The translations under genes and the position numbers were made by a program. Below the pieces are notes generated by a model, which ran no database searches, had not been told where the DNA came from, and saw only the letters and a program-made list of their open reading frames with translations. From the NCBI GenBank assembly GCA_934654605.1, contig CAKUGH010000046.1, forward strand, positions 1-12,799: a DNA stretch of 12,799 nt, in the 5' to 3' direction. This stretch comes from an uncultured Collinsella sp. Its GTDB lineage: Bacteria; Actinomycetota; Coriobacteriia; Coriobacteriales; Coriobacteriaceae. This document shows positions 1 through 5,097 of this stretch, piece after piece (position 1 is the stretch's first letter; each line of letters starts with the position of its first letter).

Positions 1-1
1 A

Positions 2-30
2 AAAGGCGCTGACCTTCTGGTCGCGCCTTT
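2..30 (-). terminator. Hairpin, probable intrinsic terminator at left edge
   Basis: AAAGGCGC (2-9) pairs with GCGCCTTT (23-30), and GACC (11-14) pairs with GGTC (19-22) inside, giving a 12-bp stem with one bulged base and a TTCT loop. Read leftward, the stem ends in a T run that reaches the window edge. It may be the real terminator of the SIS-domain gene, about 75 bp downstream of its stop. Because the sequence stops here, the length of the T tract and the identity of the next gene are unknown. Confidence 0.6.
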
Positions 31-79
31 GAAATTGAACGGCAGATTGGCCAAATGCCGGGCGCGCAGCGTCGACCGG

Positions 80-103
80 TCCGCCGTTCGGTAGAACGGC
101 GGA
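80..103 (-). terminator. Hairpin directly after the SIS-domain gene
   Basis: TCCGCCGTT (80-88) and AACGGCGGA (95-103) form a perfect 9-bp stem with a 6-nt loop, starting 1 nt past the stop codon of the SIS-domain gene. No T run follows in the leftward direction. It may therefore protect the mRNA 3' end or act with the second hairpin at 2-30, rather than terminate alone. Confidence 0.5.
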
Positions 104-104
104 A

Positions 105-1097
105 CTAATAGTCCAGCTTCCACATGTAGCGGCGCGTCATGTAGTCCTTGTGGGTGACGGCGGAAAGTGCACGCATGTAGACGTTGTTGAGGATCGGAGC
201 GAAGATCAGGTGGTTGAAGTACTCGCTCACGCTGTCCTTGATGTCGTTGAGGCCGAGCTCCTTGGCGTCGAGCTGGTAGACGCGCTCGCCACCGTACTGG
301 TTGACGAAGCGAATGCCGCGCTCGTCGTTGCAACGGCTGCGGCCGACGCTGATGAGCTGGAACAGCGAGGTGCGCTTGTCCAGGATCTCGAAGGGACCGT
401 GGAAGAAGTCGCAGGTGTTGATGGTGCAGGAATCGATCTGCAGCATCTCCTGAACGTTGCAGATGCTAAAGACATAGGCGGCACCAAAGAGCGGGCCCTG
501 AGCCATAACGTTGATGCAGGGCTTGTCGGCGTTCTGCTCGGCCCACTTAGCGGCGAGCGGACGGGTGTACTCAACGGCCTTGCGATAGATGGGATCGACC
601 AGGTCGAAGGCGGCCATGGCGGTCTCGTACTCGGCATAGCCCTCGGTCTGCTGCGTGAGCTCCATGGCGATCATGGTCACGACGGCGGAGTTGGTGCGGC
701 CCATGCAGGACTCGTCGACGGCCAGGCTGTCGTACTGGACCTTGTAGTCGCAGACCTCGGTGAGGCCGGACTCGTCAACATAGATGGCGATGGTGCTGGC
801 GCCGTGATCCTTGGCGACCTGGGCGGCGACGATGGTCTCCTTGGTGCCGCGCATGGACACGACGACGGCAAGGGTGTTCTCGTTGACGTAGGCCGGGGTG
901 GCGTGCACGAACTCGTTGCTGGTGTAGCTGGAGCTCACGACCTGCGTAGCCTCGTGCTCCATAAAGTACTGGGCAGGATAGTTGCCGCCGTTGGATCCGC
1001 CGGCGCCGATCCACACGACGCGCTTGATGCCGCCCTTGTCTGCCTTGTCAGCCAAAACCTGCGAAACGACGTCCTTGACCTGTTCCTGAGTAGTCAT
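105..1097 (-). CDS. SIS-domain sugar-phosphate deglycase/isomerase, FrlB/FraB-like
   Basis: This 330-residue soluble protein has two sugar-isomerase (SIS) folds, at about residues 25-150 and 190-310. The C-terminal half resembles the fructosamine-6-phosphate deglycases FrlB/FraB: a CDFFHGPFEI segment matches their EFRHGPLEI, and the end TRRYMWKLDY matches their ERRYYGGLVEY. From memory, FraB uses a Glu and a His 16 residues apart; here E217 and H233 have the same spacing. The family cleaves 6-phosphorylated Amadori compounds to glucose-6-phosphate and the free amino compound. The start fits: AGAAAGG at 1108-1114 lies 10 nt upstream. A divergent GntR repressor with shared repeats in the spacer probably controls it. 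No kinase or transporter lies in the window, so partners would have to be beyond the left edge. The substrate is inferred; another amino-sugar phosphate is possible. Confidence 0.85.
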   Translation of the reverse strand: MTTQEQVKDVVSQVLADKADKGGIKRVVWIGAGGSNGGNYPAQYFMEHEATQVVSSSYTSNEFVHATPAYVNENTLAVVVSMRGTKETIVAAQVAKDHGASTIAIYVDESGLTEVCDYKVQYDSLAVDESCMGRTNSAVVTMIAMELTQQTEGYAEYETAMAAFDLVDPIYRKAVEYTRPLAAKWAEQNADKPCINVMAQGPLFGAAYVFSICNVQEMLQIDSCTINTCDFFHGPFEILDKRTSLFQLISVGRSRCNDERGIRFVNQYGGERVYQLDAKELGLNDIKDSVSEYFNHLIFAPILNNVYMRALSAVTHKDYMTRRYMWKLDY

Positions 1098-1135
1098 CGT
1101 GCATCAGCCTTTCTTCTCGTTTGATGCTGTCGATG

Positions 1136-1155
1136 GCATACAAGTTACATACATG
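1136..1155 (+). promoter_or_regulatory. Candidate GntR operator, deglycase side
   Basis: GCATACAAGTTACATACATG lies 39 bp upstream of the SIS-gene start and matches a second copy at 1275-1294 at 18 of 20 positions. The core GTTACATACA recurs in the spacer. An opposite-facing TTGTATGC at 1175-1182 mirrors its GCATACAA. The position suits repression of the SIS gene. That this is an operator is inferred from repetition and context. Confidence 0.5.
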
Positions 1156-1249
1156 TTTTGACGATGTCGACTAGTTGTATGCTATATTTGTCTTAGAAAT
1201 TTTGCTGCAGTGGTTTTCAGAAATCATTTACCAGCGGTTTTGTTGTCAT

Positions 1250-1259
1250 GTTGGATACA
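1250..1259 (+). promoter_or_regulatory. Candidate GntR half-operator
   Basis: GTTGGATACA is a third, shorter version of the core GTT(A/G)(C/G)ATACA found at 1144-1153 and 1283-1292. It is followed by TGC, so the match to the first copy extends over ATACATG. It lies 24 bp before the second full copy, on the regulator side of the spacer. Confidence 0.35.
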
Positions 1260-1274
1260 TGCTTGGTTCGGCAA

Positions 1275-1294
1275 GCATACAAGTTAGATACAGG
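1275..1294 (+). promoter_or_regulatory. Candidate GntR operator at the regulator's own start
   Basis: GCATACAAGTTAGATACAGG ends 8 nt before the ATG of the GntR gene and repeats 1136-1155 with two mismatches. At this position a bound protein would block transcription start or early elongation, which points to autoregulation. A weak -35-like TTGGTT at 1263-1268 lies just upstream. The gene has little leader and only a weak CAGG Shine-Dalgarno, so its mRNA may be nearly leaderless. Confidence 0.45.
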
Positions 1295-1302
1295 TTGATC
1301 GC

Positions 1303-2025
1303 ATGAGCACCTCATCGAAAAAGAACTTGGCCCAATACGAGCGCCTGGCGGGCACGCTGCGCGACCGTATCGCCGCTGGCACCTACGCACGCGGAGACAA
1401 GCTGCCATCCGAGATGGAGCTCATGGCAGAATCGGGTCTGTCGCGCAGCACCGTGCGCCATGCGCTTAAGGTACTGGTGGATGAGGGTCTGGTGCGCACC
1501 GAGCGCGGACGAGGCGCCTTTGTGGCCGACACGCCCGAGGTTCACGAGAACAACCTGGTGTTCTCGAGCTATACGAAGCAGGTCGAAGGCCAGGGCATGA
1601 AGCCCACCACGCGCACCGTGGACTCGGGCTTTGCCAAGGCAGCCGGCAGCGTGGCCAAGTTCTTTGATGCCGCCGTGGGCAGCAAGCTCGTCAAGCTCGT
1701 CCGCCTGCGCTATCTGGACGACGTGCCGCTCTGCTTGGAGACCACGTATCTGCCGCCGAGCTTTGGGTCGCTCATCGACCGCGACATCAACGGTTCGCTC
1801 TATGCCACGCTGCGTCAGGAGTTCCACCGCGCGCCGGCCCAGGGCCACAAAACCTTTGAGGTGTGCTATGCCTCGCAAAACGAGGCATTCCTGCTCAACG
1901 TTGAGCGCGGCCAGGCGCTAATCCTTATCACCGACTACGTCTACGACACCGACGGTCGCCCACTCCACATCTCCAAGCGCATCCAACGAACCGACCGCGC
2001 CAAATACACCGAGCCCATCGGCTAG
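1303..2025 (+). CDS. GntR/HutC-family transcriptional repressor with UTRA domain
   Basis: This 240-residue protein has a GntR winged helix-turn-helix at about residues 10-77. Typical family features are GDKLPSEMEL, the recognition stretch LSRSTVRHALKVL, and a wing with ERGRGAFV. A UTRA effector-binding domain follows at about 95-235, including LCLETTYLPP and a C-terminal DYVYDTDGRPLHIS segment. UTRA regulators usually bind a phosphorylated sugar or related metabolite and then leave their operator. The gene is divergent from the FrlB/FraB-like deglycase, like FrlR beside frl genes, so a fructosamine-6-phosphate-type inducer is a reasonable guess. Near-identical repeats in the shared spacer, one ending 8 nt before this start, suggest it controls both genes. 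Length is normal for the family. The effector is unproven. Confidence 0.92.
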   Translation: MSTSSKKNLAQYERLAGTLRDRIAAGTYARGDKLPSEMELMAESGLSRSTVRHALKVLVDEGLVRTERGRGAFVADTPEVHENNLVFSSYTKQVEGQGMKPTTRTVDSGFAKAAGSVAKFFDAAVGSKLVKLVRLRYLDDVPLCLETTYLPPSFGSLIDRDINGSLYATLRQEFHRAPAQGHKTFEVCYASQNEAFLLNVERGQALILITDYVYDTDGRPLHISKRIQRTDRAKYTEPIG

Positions 2026-2175
2026 CGCACTAAACGAGGCGAAACTAACTAATATGCGTTTTACCTGCGGTTTTTATTAAATCTCAAGCCGGCATGGCGC
2101 AAATGCCAACATCGCCTGGCAACACGCGCCGCCCAAGCTCAACTGTTCCTGCCCAGAATATCCAGCACCGTAAAC

Positions 2176-2298
2176 CTAAGTGAGTAGACTTTTCGCGACC
2201 TGCCAAGCACAACCAAAACAGCCATCTCCGTGACCTGCGGTTTTACTAAAGCAGATACGCTTTGTGCTCGCCTTGCGCCAAAAAGTCTACTCACTTAG
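2176..2298. repeat. Inverted-repeat element, MITE-like or structured intergenic repeat
   Basis: CTAAGTGAGTAGACTTTT (2176-2193) and its exact reverse complement (2281-2298) form 18-bp ends around an 87-bp core. Inside, AGCACAA (2206-2212) pairs with TTGTGCT (2262-2268), and AAAAC (2215-2219) with GTTTT (2240-2244). The whole element can therefore fold as one long interrupted hairpin. It has no coding capacity and no clear target-site duplication. It could be a miniature transposable element, a genus-specific intergenic repeat, or a bidirectional transcription barrier between convergent genes. The structure is seen directly; the identity is open. Confidence 0.75.
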
Positions 2299-2331
2299 CT
2301 CGCAAGGTGTCTCGACGGGACGATTCGAGTC

Positions 2332-2349
2332 AAAAAAGCGTACGAACGC
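2332..2349 (-). terminator. Weak terminator-like hairpin after the acetyltransferase gene
   Basis: Read leftward, GCGT (2349-2346) pairs with ACGC (2341-2338) around a 4-nt loop and is followed by six T residues (2337-2332). The stem is short. It lies about 50 bp past the acetyltransferase stop, and a 7-bp stem CTTGCGG/CCGCAAG (2357-2380) lies just before it. Together they probably end this transcript, but this is the weakest terminator called here. Confidence 0.4.
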
Positions 2350-2398
2350 GGCGCTTCTTGCGGCAATTTGATACCGCAAGACAGCCAAAAACCTGTCC

Positions 2399-3010
2399 CT
2401 AAATGGTAGGTTTGAAACCTTGGGCAACAAGTGCGGGGAACCAGGTTGGTTTGGGTTGGTTGGGGACGCGCTCGGCTAGGACCAGCTCCATCCAGCACAT
2501 GTCATACCAGCGACCGAACTTTTGCGCGCAGCGGTCGAAGGCACCCACCAGGCGATAGCCCATATGGGCGTGGAAATCCTGGCTGTTGTGCGTCAGGTAC
2601 TCGTCATCCTTGTCGTGCGGCACGGCAATGAGCGCGCACATGTTGGTAATGCCCATCGCGACCAGGCATTGCTTGAGCGCATCGTGCAGTTTGCGCCCCA
2701 GCCCACCATGGCGCACATCGCGTGCCAGGTAGATCGATGTCTCGACCGACCAGTCATAGGCTTCGCGGCTGTTGAGTGCACTCACGTAGGCATAACCCAC
2801 TGGGCGGCCATCGAGTTCCATCACCAAGTACGGATAGCGCTCGAGCGTCTTGGCAATGCGCCCGGCAAACTCCTCAACGCTCGGCACCTTGTATTCGCAG
2901 GTAATCGCCGTCTCGAGCACATAGGGCTCGTAAATGGCAAGCAGGGCTGGCGCGTCGTCGGGCGTCGCCAGACGAATCGTCGGCTCGGACATCACGGATT
3001 CCTCGGGCAT
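2399..3010 (-). CDS. GNAT N-acetyltransferase, phosphinothricin/methionine-sulfone type
   Basis: This 203-residue cytosolic protein has one GNAT domain covering about residues 10-178. The acetyl-CoA pyrophosphate loop R100-H-G-G-L-G-R fits the R/Q-x-x-G-x-G/A motif A. The overall pattern (IRLATPDDAPALLAIYEPYV, then VGYAYVS, then SIYLARDVRHGGLG, then HMGYRLVGAFD, then KFGRWYDMCWMEL) is that of the PAT/YncA (MddA) group, which acetylates phosphinothricin, methionine sulfone or sulfoximine. The true substrate is unknown; such genes often serve general amino-acid-analogue detoxification. Two starts are plausible. This one has GGGGGAGGGG 4 nt upstream. An internal ATG at 2990-2992 has GAGG 8 nt upstream and gives a protein starting MSEPTIRLA, more like the family. 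A terminator hairpin from the preceding aldolase gene ends only 17 nt before this start. The C-terminal 20 residues extend past the domain. Confidence 0.9.
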   Translation of the reverse strand: MPEESVMSEPTIRLATPDDAPALLAIYEPYVLETAITCEYKVPSVEEFAGRIAKTLERYPYLVMELDGRPVGYAYVSALNSREAYDWSVETSIYLARDVRHGGLGRKLHDALKQCLVAMGITNMCALIAVPHDKDDEYLTHNSQDFHAHMGYRLVGAFDRCAQKFGRWYDMCWMELVLAERVPNQPKPTWFPALVAQGFKPTI

Positions 3011-3027
3011 ACAGCCCCTCCCCCATC

Positions 3028-3071
3028 AAAAGCAAAGGCCGCCTTACGCCAAACCAAGACGCAAGGCGGCC
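3028..3071 (-). terminator. Intrinsic terminator of the threonine aldolase gene
   Basis: AAGGCGGCC (3063-3071) and GGCCGCCTT (3037-3045) form a perfect 9-bp GC-rich stem with a 17-nt loop. Read leftward, it is followed by TTTGCTTTT (3036-3028). It begins about 20 bp after the aldolase stop codon and ends 17 nt before the first acetyltransferase ATG. The acetyltransferase must therefore depend on read-through or on a start point inside or just past the hairpin. Confidence 0.85.
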
Positions 3072-3089
3072 CCTCGTCATCACATCAAC

Positions 3090-4115
3090 CTACAGGACAG
3101 CTGCCAACGCGTCGATGTCCTCCTGCGTCGTGGCCCAGCTGGTGCAAAAACGCACCACGGTATGGGTCTCATCGTACTTTTCCCAGTACTCAATCGCCGC
3201 ATGCTCGCGAATGCGCGCCATGTCCTCGTTGGGCAGAATCACAAACTGCTGGTTGGTAGGCGTCTCCAAGAAGAACTGGTAGCCGCGCTCGTGCAGCACG
3301 CGACGAAGGGCCTTCGCGGTCTCAATCGCCTGACGGCCGATCTCAAAATACAGGCCATCGGTAAAGAGCGCCTCAAACTGGACGCCCGTCAGGCGGCCCT
3401 TGGCCAGCAGCGCGCCATGCTGCTTAATGCGCGGAATGGGATGTGCCGGAGCGTGCATGCCGCAGAACACCACGGCCTCGCCGCACAGAGCGCCGCACTT
3501 GGTGCCGCCGATGTAGAACACGTCGCACAGCTGCGCCAGCTCGGGCAGGGTGATGTCGCACTCATCGGCCGCCAGTGCATAAGCCAGGCGGGCACCATCC
3601 ACAAACAGCGGAATCTCGCGCTTCTGGCACACCGCGTGAATCGCCGCCAGCTCGGCCTTGGAATACAGCGTGCCGTACTCGGTCGACAGGCTCACGTACA
3701 CGGCGCCCGGAAACACCATGTGCTCGCAGCTCTCGTTTTCGTAGAACACCTGGATATAGTTCTCGAGGTCCTCGGCGTGCATCTTGCCCTCGTAGCCGGG
3801 GATGGTGAGCACCTTGTGGCCGCCAAACTCGATGGCGCCCGCCTCGTGGCAGGCGACGTGGCCGGTCTCGGCGGCAACAACGCCCTGGTACGGCGCAAGC
3901 AACATATCGATCACCGTGGCGTTGGTCTGCGTGCCACCCACCAGCAAGAACACATCGGCATCCGGTGCCTGGCAGGCCTCACGGATGAGCTGCTTGGCAT
4001 GCTCGGTGTGCGCATCGGTACCGTAGCCGGGTTGCGGCTCCATATTGGTGTCGACGAGCGCCTGCAGCACCGCGGGGTGCGCACCGTGGGAATAGTCGTT
4101 GTTGAACGCGAGCAT
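3090..4115 (-). CDS. ltaE: Low-specificity L-threonine aldolase (PLP-dependent)
   Basis: This 341-residue fold-type I PLP enzyme belongs to the threonine aldolase / beta-eliminating lyase family. It splits L-threonine or L-allo-threonine into glycine and acetaldehyde. Expected residues are present: H86 in ETGHV, which stacks on the cofactor; D173 and R176 in FVDGARLA, which hold the PLP ring nitrogen and the substrate carboxylate; and K206 in IGGTKCGAL, the Schiff-base lysine. The N-terminal NNDYSHGAHPAVL segment is also typical. Length is normal for the family. The start is supported by AGAGGA 7 nt upstream. The PAP2 gene ends 46 bp before it on the same strand with no terminator between, so the two may share a transcript. 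A strong terminator follows. A neighbouring family member with a different beta-hydroxy amino acid preference cannot be excluded. Confidence 0.9.
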   Translation of the reverse strand: MLAFNNDYSHGAHPAVLQALVDTNMEPQPGYGTDAHTEHAKQLIREACQAPDADVFLLVGGTQTNATVIDMLLAPYQGVVAAETGHVACHEAGAIEFGGHKVLTIPGYEGKMHAEDLENYIQVFYENESCEHMVFPGAVYVSLSTEYGTLYSKAELAAIHAVCQKREIPLFVDGARLAYALAADECDITLPELAQLCDVFYIGGTKCGALCGEAVVFCGMHAPAHPIPRIKQHGALLAKGRLTGVQFEALFTDGLYFEIGRQAIETAKALRRVLHERGYQFFLETPTNQQFVILPNEDMARIREHAAIEYWEKYDETHTVVRFCTSWATTQEDIDALAAVL

Positions 4116-4161
4116 GGCAATCCTCTCTTACCGGGTATCGGCCAGATGATTCAGGTGGCGC

Positions 4162-5025
4162 TTATTGTACGCCGTGCGGATAGGCAATGTGCGCGGCAAG
4201 ACACTCGAGTGCCAGCACGAGGGCAAAGCCGCAGCTCACATCTGTCAAAAAATGCGCGCCGATCACGATACGGCCAAAGGCGACGAGTGCTGCGACCACA
4301 GCCGCAGCCCAAAAGACCACGCGGCGGCGCGACGGCTTTTCCGTAAAGGCCGCCGCGGGAAGGCCGGCAAGCATCAGGCCGATCGCCGCGTGTGCGGTGT
4401 GACCACTCGCAAACGACTTAAAGCCGTCCTTGATCACACCGGCCGCAATATAGCTCCACTTGTCGGGGTTGCCGATCACCCACCACGGCTGAAAATTGAG
4501 CCCCGGCGTGACCTCGATCACACGCATGCGCGGGCGCGACCACAGTGGCTTAACGATGACGTTGAGGATAATGGCCTGAGCGACCCACACGGCAAGCACC
4601 ATCAGCGCCCAGCGCGTGAGCTCGTCTGGCGAGGTTTTGCGCGTAAGGCGATAGACGATGAGGTTGGCGGCGATGACCAGCACAAATGTCAGTACCAACT
4701 GGACCGCGACGAGCTTGCCGCCAACCCGCAGGGACGAAATGATCTCGTAGCCGGCCAGGCCAACATTGACGAGGATGCCGAGCACGACGAGCCATTTGCT
4801 CGCCTTGGAATCGGGGCGCGCCGCGCGCACGAGCATAATGCCCGCAACACTCGCCGTCAGCTCAAACGGCAGCTCGCCAGCAGCCTCGATAAAGCGGCCG
4901 TACATACTGGCGATGTTGAACAGCGCACTCGAGATTTGGTAATCGAAGAAGCTGCCCGTGAGCAGGCAAAGGGCCAGGATAGCCGCAATAATGGCGGCGT
5001 CTTTCTTATAGATGTACCCGAACAT
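4162..5025 (-). CDS. PAP2-superfamily membrane phosphatase
   Basis: This 287-residue integral membrane protein has about eight hydrophobic segments (near residues 10-27, 52-66, 78-96, 105-125, 139-158, 211-227, 236-254, 261-281). It carries the three-part PAP2 active site: K159-PLWSRP-R166, then FASGHTAH with the SGH at 207-209, then G-R252-IVIGAH258-FLTD262. This family removes phosphate from lipid phosphates such as undecaprenyl pyrophosphate, phosphatidic acid or phosphatidylglycerol phosphate; the substrate here is not evident. The first motif is slightly degenerate, with Met167 where KX6RP has Pro. The frame is open to an ATG at 5083-5085, but that start lies inside a palindrome and lacks a ribosome site. 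I choose the ATG at 5023-5025, which has AAAGGA 4 nt upstream. It lies downstream of mfd and upstream of the threonine aldolase gene. Confidence 0.88.
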   Translation of the reverse strand: MFGYIYKKDAAIIAAILALCLLTGSFFDYQISSALFNIASMYGRFIEAAGELPFELTASVAGIMLVRAARPDSKASKWLVVLGILVNVGLAGYEIISSLRVGGKLVAVQLVLTFVLVIAANLIVYRLTRKTSPDELTRWALMVLAVWVAQAIILNVIVKPLWSRPRMRVIEVTPGLNFQPWWVIGNPDKWSYIAAGVIKDGFKSFASGHTAHAAIGLMLAGLPAAAFTEKPSRRRVVFWAAAVVAALVAFGRIVIGAHFLTDVSCGFALVLALECLAAHIAYPHGVQ

Positions 5026-5029
5026 GGCA

Positions 5030-5035
5030 TCCTTT
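5030..5035 (-). promoter_or_regulatory. Ribosome binding site fixing the PAP2 start
   Basis: AAAGGA on the minus strand lies 4 nt before the ATG at 5023-5025. It supports the shorter protein starting MFGYIYKKD over the 20-residue longer reading. Confidence 0.75.
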
Positions 5036-5061
5036 CGGTCGGGCAGAAGGTCAGCCAGCGA

Positions 5062-5086
5062 CGTGGTGGGACATTGTCCCACCACG
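5062..5086. other. 25-bp near-perfect palindrome between mfd and the PAP2 gene
   Basis: CGTGGTGGGACA (5062-5073) and TGTCCCACCACG (5075-5086) are exact reverse complements around one central base. As RNA this would be a very stable hairpin with GTGGTGGG pairing CCCACCAC. It begins about 12 bp after the mfd stop codon. No T run follows on either strand, so it is not a standard intrinsic terminator. It may stabilise the mfd mRNA end, act as a weak terminator, or be a protein-binding site. Confidence 0.7.
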
Positions 5087-5097
5087 CCCCTTACTTG

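Larger units (their letters stand above)
2026..2398. other. Gene-free interval with repeats and hairpins
   Basis: These 373 bp separate the GntR gene from the acetyltransferase, which converge here. I see no credible coding frame. The interval holds a 123-bp element with 18-bp inverted ends (2176-2298), a direct repeat (2063-2081 and 2233-2250), a small hairpin GGCAT/ATGCC (2091-2107), a 7-bp stem CTTGCGG/CCGCAAG (2357-2380), and a T-run hairpin at 2332-2349. No clear T-tailed terminator for the GntR gene is visible right after its stop. Confidence 0.7.

Noticed and set aside
150..1124. A plus-strand open frame opposite the SIS-domain gene
   Set aside because: It runs through the opposite strand of a well-supported gene. 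Its Val/Asp/Gly/Leu-rich translation is a codon-bias artefact, and there is no domain.
2934..4346. A plus-strand open frame of about 470 codons opposite the threonine aldolase gene
   Set aside because: It is antisense to an enzyme with all catalytic residues intact and has no recognisable motif.
5026..5085. An N-terminal 20-residue extension of the PAP2 protein
   Set aside because: The upstream ATG sits inside a palindrome without a Shine-Dalgarno, while the ATG at 5023-5025 has AAAGGA at good spacing and the extension is not hydrophobic or family-like.
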